Assembly (NCBI GenBank): GCA_050740255.1
Contig: JBOICV010000135.1
Span: forward strand, 1-27,658
Reading direction: 5' to 3'
Origin: JBOICV01 sp050740255
GTDB taxonomy: Bacteria; Pseudomonadota; Gammaproteobacteria; Nevskiales; JBOICV01
DNA: 27,658 bases
The notes below the pieces were generated by a model that ran no database searches, was not told the origin of the DNA, and saw only the letters and a program-made list of their open reading frames with translations. Both the position numbers and the translations under genes were made by a program. Shown here piece after piece: positions 24,805 through 27,658 of this stretch (positions are counted from its first letter, which is position 1; every line of letters begins with the position of its first letter).

Positions 24805-24825
24805 CATTTCAGCCGTCCTGAAATG
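24805..24825. promoter_or_regulatory. Perfect palindrome in the divergent promoter region, candidate operator
   Basis: CATTTCAG-ccgtc-CTGAAATG, two perfect 8-bp arms with a 5-nt spacer, in the 251-nt gap between the divergent dioxygenase and flavoprotein genes. Size and symmetry suit a TetR- or MarR-type repressor. The gap also holds an AT-rich stretch with AATGCATT (about 24746-24753) that may contain the minus-strand promoter. The regulator is not encoded in this window. Confidence 0.55.
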
Positions 24826-24946
24826 ACCGCTCTCAGATAGCTCGTCTCAACGGACGAAGATTCGTCCTCTCGAATGCAAATAATGCGACATTGCTCCCGC
24901 GTTTCAGCGGACGCGTGACGTTCGCCTCATACGAGCTGCTCCGGAC

Positions 24947-26656
24947 ATGCAGTCTAAACCTGATACCCAAGCATCGGCGCGGTCGGATGGCTCGTTGCCA
25001 ATCGAAGCACCGCTCGTCGTCGAGAGCACAAGCACTTCGAACTGGGACGAACGCTGCGATGTGCTGGTCATCGGCCTTGGCGCTGCCGGCGCAGCCGCGG
25101 CGCTCGCCGCGCACGAGTCAGGCGCCTCGGTGATTGTGGTAGAGCGCTTCGACGGCGGCGGCGCTACGGTCAAGAGCGGCGGCGTCGTCTACCTTGGTGG
25201 CGGAACGCGCTACCAGAAACAAGCCGGTTATGAGGATACGCCGGAGGAAATGTTCCGCTACCTTCGACAGGAAGCGGGCGATGCGGTAAGCGAGCCGACG
25301 CTGCGCCGCTTCTGCGACGGCAGCCTTGAAATGCTCGACTGGCTGGAAGCATCCGGTGTGGAATTCCAGTCTTACGAAAAACCACCCAAGACTTCTTATC
25401 CGCGCAACGGTATCTATCTTTACTACTCCGGCAGCGAAGCGGCGCCAGCATTCGCTGCCCAGGCCAAGCCGGCACCCCGTGGGCATCGGGTCAAGGCGCC
25501 CGGAATCGATTCCGGGCGTGCGCTATATCACGCACTGCGGGCGCGCATCGAGAAGCTGGGTATTCCGATCCTGCGCCAGTCCGCCGCGCGGCGCTTGATC
25601 ACGGCCGCGGAAAGTGGCGCCGTGCTCGGCGCCGAGGTCTGGCGCCTGCCCTCCGCTTCCCCGATCGCGCTGAAGCACCAGAAGTTGATGCGCCGCGCGG
25701 AGACTTGGCACAACTTCGCGCCCGGACGCGCTGATCGTTTGCGCGCCGAAGCACTGGCGTTGGAACTGCGCGAAGCGAAGCCGCTGCGGATCCTCGCGCG
25801 CCAAGCTGTGATCCTCGCCACCGGCGGATTCATTTTCAACCGCGAGATGCTTGCGCAGTATGCGCCGAAGTACCTTCCGGCCATGCGCCTGGGCGCCACG
25901 GGCTGTGACGGCAGCGGCATCCGTCTGGGTGCCTCGGTCGGTGGCGCGCTCAAGCGTATGGATGCGGGCTCGGCGTGGCGGTTTATCAACCCACCGACCG
26001 CCTGGCCGACGGGCATAGCCGTCAACCTGCAGGGCAAGCGTTTCTGCAACGAACAGGTTTACGGCGCAAGGCTTGGCGTGGAAATGGTGGAACACAACGG
26101 CGGGAAAGCCTGGCTCATTCTCGACCGCAAGCAACGCAGCGCTGCGATACGTGAAGCGCTCTCCGGCAAACTATGGTTTTTCCAGAGCGTCCCCGCGTTA
26201 ATCCTCATGCTGTTTGCGCCACGAGCGCCCAGCTTGGACCAGTTGGCGGCCAAACTCGGGCTGCCCTCCGCCTCGCTCAAGGAAACCGTCGAGCGTTATT
26301 CGCTTGATGCCCGATCCGGTGCCGCCGACGAGTTGGGCAAGGCGAATGAAATGCGCGCACCGCTGGATACACCGCCTTATTACGCGCTCAATATTTCCGT
26401 GGACAGCAAGGCCTTTCCCTGTCCCACCATAACGCTGGGCGGCCTGAGCGTGGATGAAGCAAGCGGTGCGGTACTGAGCGCAGCCGGAATGCCGATTGCG
26501 GGTCTATACGCCGCAGGGCGCTGCGCGGTAGGTGTCGCGTCGAATCGCTATGTAAGCGGGTTGTCGCTGGCCGACTGCCTGTTTTCCGGACGTCGCGCAG
26601 GTGCGCAGGCCGCGGCGCAGCGGACTGCTGCCGCTGCGATCCGAAACATTGCGTGA
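24947..26656 (+). CDS. FAD-dependent oxidoreductase, KstD/fumarate-reductase flavoprotein family
   Basis: 569 aa. The N-terminal 36 residues are polar and not conserved-looking; homology begins at CDVLVIGLGAAGAAAAL, with the dinucleotide motif G43-L-G45-A-A-G48. Then come ERFDGGGATVKSGGVVYLGGG, ILATGGFIFNREML in the middle, and the FAD-closing GLYAAGRCAVGVASNRYVSGLSLADCLFSGRRAG. The family includes 3-ketosteroid delta-1- and delta-4(5alpha)-dehydrogenases. The YPGGG segment that holds the C-terminal catalytic Tyr of classical KstD is replaced by NRYVSGLSL, so a different double-bond chemistry is possible. It precedes an SDR by 31 nt. No strong ribosome site is seen at the ATG; a later start is possible. 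Confidence 0.82.
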   Translation: MQSKPDTQASARSDGSLPIEAPLVVESTSTSNWDERCDVLVIGLGAAGAAAALAAHESGASVIVVERFDGGGATVKSGGVVYLGGGTRYQKQAGYEDTPEEMFRYLRQEAGDAVSEPTLRRFCDGSLEMLDWLEASGVEFQSYEKPPKTSYPRNGIYLYYSGSEAAPAFAAQAKPAPRGHRVKAPGIDSGRALYHALRARIEKLGIPILRQSAARRLITAAESGAVLGAEVWRLPSASPIALKHQKLMRRAETWHNFAPGRADRLRAEALALELREAKPLRILARQAVILATGGFIFNREMLAQYAPKYLPAMRLGATGCDGSGIRLGASVGGALKRMDAGSAWRFINPPTAWPTGIAVNLQGKRFCNEQVYGARLGVEMVEHNGGKAWLILDRKQRSAAIREALSGKLWFFQSVPALILMLFAPRAPSLDQLAAKLGLPSASLKETVERYSLDARSGAADELGKANEMRAPLDTPPYYALNISVDSKAFPCPTITLGGLSVDEASGAVLSAAGMPIAGLYAAGRCAVGVASNRYVSGLSLADCLFSGRRAGAQAAAQRTAAAAIRNIA

Positions 26657-26687
26657 TTCCGCATAAAAGCAGACGGGAGACTTAGGG

Positions 26688-27473
26688 ATGGAACGGGTCA
26701 AAAACAAGGTTTGTATCATCACTGGCGCCGCCAGCGGCGTCGGTAAAGCCGATGCGATGCTGCTCGCGCGCGAGGGCGGCAAGGTAGTGCTCACCGATGT
26801 CAACGAGAAGGACGGCGCGGCCGCCGCCCAGCAAATCAACGATAAGCATGGCGTCGGCACGGCGCTGTTCATCAAGCATGACATCGCGTCCGAGGACGAC
26901 TGGCAGGCCGTTGTCGCCAGGACCGAAGAGACTTTCGGCGGCCTCGATGTGCTGGTCAACAACGCCGCGATACTGCTCTACGGCAATATCGAAGACACCG
27001 ATCTTGCGACCTGGCAGAAGATTCAGCGCATCAATTCCGACGGCTATTTCCTCGGTTGCCACTACGGCCTCGCCGCGATGAAGAAGCGTGGCGGCGGCTC
27101 CATCGTCAATATGGCGTCGATCTCCGCCATCGGCGGTGTCGGCTCCTTCTGCGCCTACTCGGCCTCGAAAGGCGCGGTGACGGCAATGACGCGCGCGATC
27201 GCCGCGCATTGCCGCATGAATCTGTACAAGATCCGCTGCAACTCCATCCACCCGGATGGCATCATGACGCCCATGGTCATGAACTTGCAGGCCGGCATGC
27301 CGAAAGGCAAGCAGAGTGCCGTGCGGCCGCTCGACCAGAAGCAGTTGATGGCGCGCTTCGCCAAGCCGGAAGACATCGCCAACCTCGTGTTGTTCCTCGC
27401 CTCGGATGAGTCCTCTTTCATCAACGGCGCGGAGATGCGGATTGATAACGGTTACCTGATGTGGGCGGACTAG
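26688..27473 (+). CDS. SDR oxidoreductase, hydroxysteroid-dehydrogenase-like
   Basis: 261 aa classical SDR. TGAASGVG (12-19), D37 after beta-2 (indicating NAD(H) use), NNAA in place of NNAG (91-94), and S144-Y157-K161. Similar to 3-/7-/17-hydroxysteroid dehydrogenases of the FabG/glucose-dehydrogenase branch. GGGAG lies 10 nt upstream, with AGGG next to the ATG. Co-directional with the KstD-like flavoprotein 31 nt upstream, so the pair may oxidise a ring hydroxyl and desaturate the resulting ketone. Substrate position not determinable from sequence. Confidence 0.88.
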   Translation: MERVKNKVCIITGAASGVGKADAMLLAREGGKVVLTDVNEKDGAAAAQQINDKHGVGTALFIKHDIASEDDWQAVVARTEETFGGLDVLVNNAAILLYGNIEDTDLATWQKIQRINSDGYFLGCHYGLAAMKKRGGGSIVNMASISAIGGVGSFCAYSASKGAVTAMTRAIAAHCRMNLYKIRCNSIHPDGIMTPMVMNLQAGMPKGKQSAVRPLDQKQLMARFAKPEDIANLVLFLASDESSFINGAEMRIDNGYLMWAD

Positions 27474-27517
27474 TTCGATGAACCACTTGAGTTGCACCCG
27501 GCCGCGGACGTTGCTTG

Positions 27518-27632
27518 CCTCTCCCTCTGGGAGAGGTCGGCGCGCAACGCGCGCCGGGTGAGGGCGGTTGCGCCCGCCATGATCGTTGCCGAGCCGGCCC
27601 TCACCCCAACCCTCTCCCAGAGGGAGAGGGAG
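27518..27632. repeat. Pair of inverted interspersed repeats at the right end
   Basis: Unit 1 CCTCTCCCTCTGGGAGAGGTC, with a GGCGCGCAACGCGCGCC hairpin and GGGTGAGGG (27518-27566), faces unit 2 CCCTCACCCCAACCCTCTCCC with AGAGGGAGAGGG (27597-27631). Same family as 23702-23796. It lies just after the SDR stop and might end that transcript. No gene is seen between 27474 and 27658. Confidence 0.8.
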
Positions 27633-27658
27633 ACCAGCGGAGCTACGTGGGTGGAATT

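Noticed and set aside
26682..27497. Minus-strand open frame of 271 codons
   Set aside because: Mirror image of the SDR gene on the plus strand, which has full SDR motifs and a ribosome site.
9034..27632. CRISPR array or insertion-sequence ends
   Set aside because: The repeats are dispersed, palindromic and irregularly spaced with no regular spacers, and there is no transposase or cas gene in the window.

Overview
The window looks like part of the chromosome of a GC-rich proteobacterium, probably beta- or gammaproteobacterial; nothing here fixes the genus. Most of it is a catabolic gene cluster for the steroid nucleus. The diagnostic core is a set of genes that resemble, in protein sequence and partly in order, the actinobacterial KstR2-regulon genes that degrade the C and D rings after A/B-ring removal (the HIP, or methylhexahydroindanedione propionate, pathway). 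These are ipdA, ipdB, ipdC, echA20, fadA6, ipdF, an Rv3548c-like SDR and several FadE-type acyl-CoA dehydrogenases. Identifications come from recognising motifs and remembered family sequences; no database search was run.

Layout, left to right. Positions 1-7634 (minus strand) hold YCF48-like protein, MMPL/RND transporter, amidohydrolase and a double-domain CaiB/BaiF CoA-transferase that runs off the left edge. Positions 7807-13005 (minus) hold a fused two-domain acyl-CoA dehydrogenase, ipdF, a MaoC dehydratase and a thiolase. Positions 13142-13868 (plus) hold an AbrB/MazE-type antitoxin and a Doc/Fic toxin that interrupt the minus-strand run. Positions 13877-24695 (minus) form one long, tightly packed run: extradiol dioxygenase, ipdA, ipdB, DUF35 protein, Ltp-like thiolase-fold protein, ipdC, echA20, two acyl-CoA dehydrogenases, fadA6 and an SDR, with several 4-nt ATGA overlaps. 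After a divergent intergenic region with a perfect palindrome, positions 24947-27473 (plus) hold a KstD-like flavoprotein and an SDR.

Working model (inference from families): the plus-strand flavoprotein and SDR and the dioxygenase act on the ring system; FadE-type dehydrogenases, MaoC/IpdF and thiolases carry out beta-oxidation steps; EchA20 and IpdAB open the last two rings; IpdC is an accessory flavin oxidoreductase; the Ltp/DUF35 pair may do a retro-aldol or thiolytic step; the RND/YCF48 pair may move hydrophobic substrate. No CoA ligase of FadD3 type and no transcription regulator is visible in the window.

The most unusual feature is a population of short GC-rich, palindrome-bearing interspersed repeats. 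They occupy most intergenic gaps but also lie in frame inside genes: as the linker joining two CaiB domains, as the linker joining two acyl-CoA dehydrogenase domains, as the C-terminal tail of the latter, and (a different repeat class) as the C-terminal tail of IpdC. Copies directly upstream of ipdB and ipdA also appear to supply the ribosome-binding site. No tRNA, rRNA, CRISPR, insertion sequence or prophage gene was seen. No gene-free stretch exceeds 300 bases.
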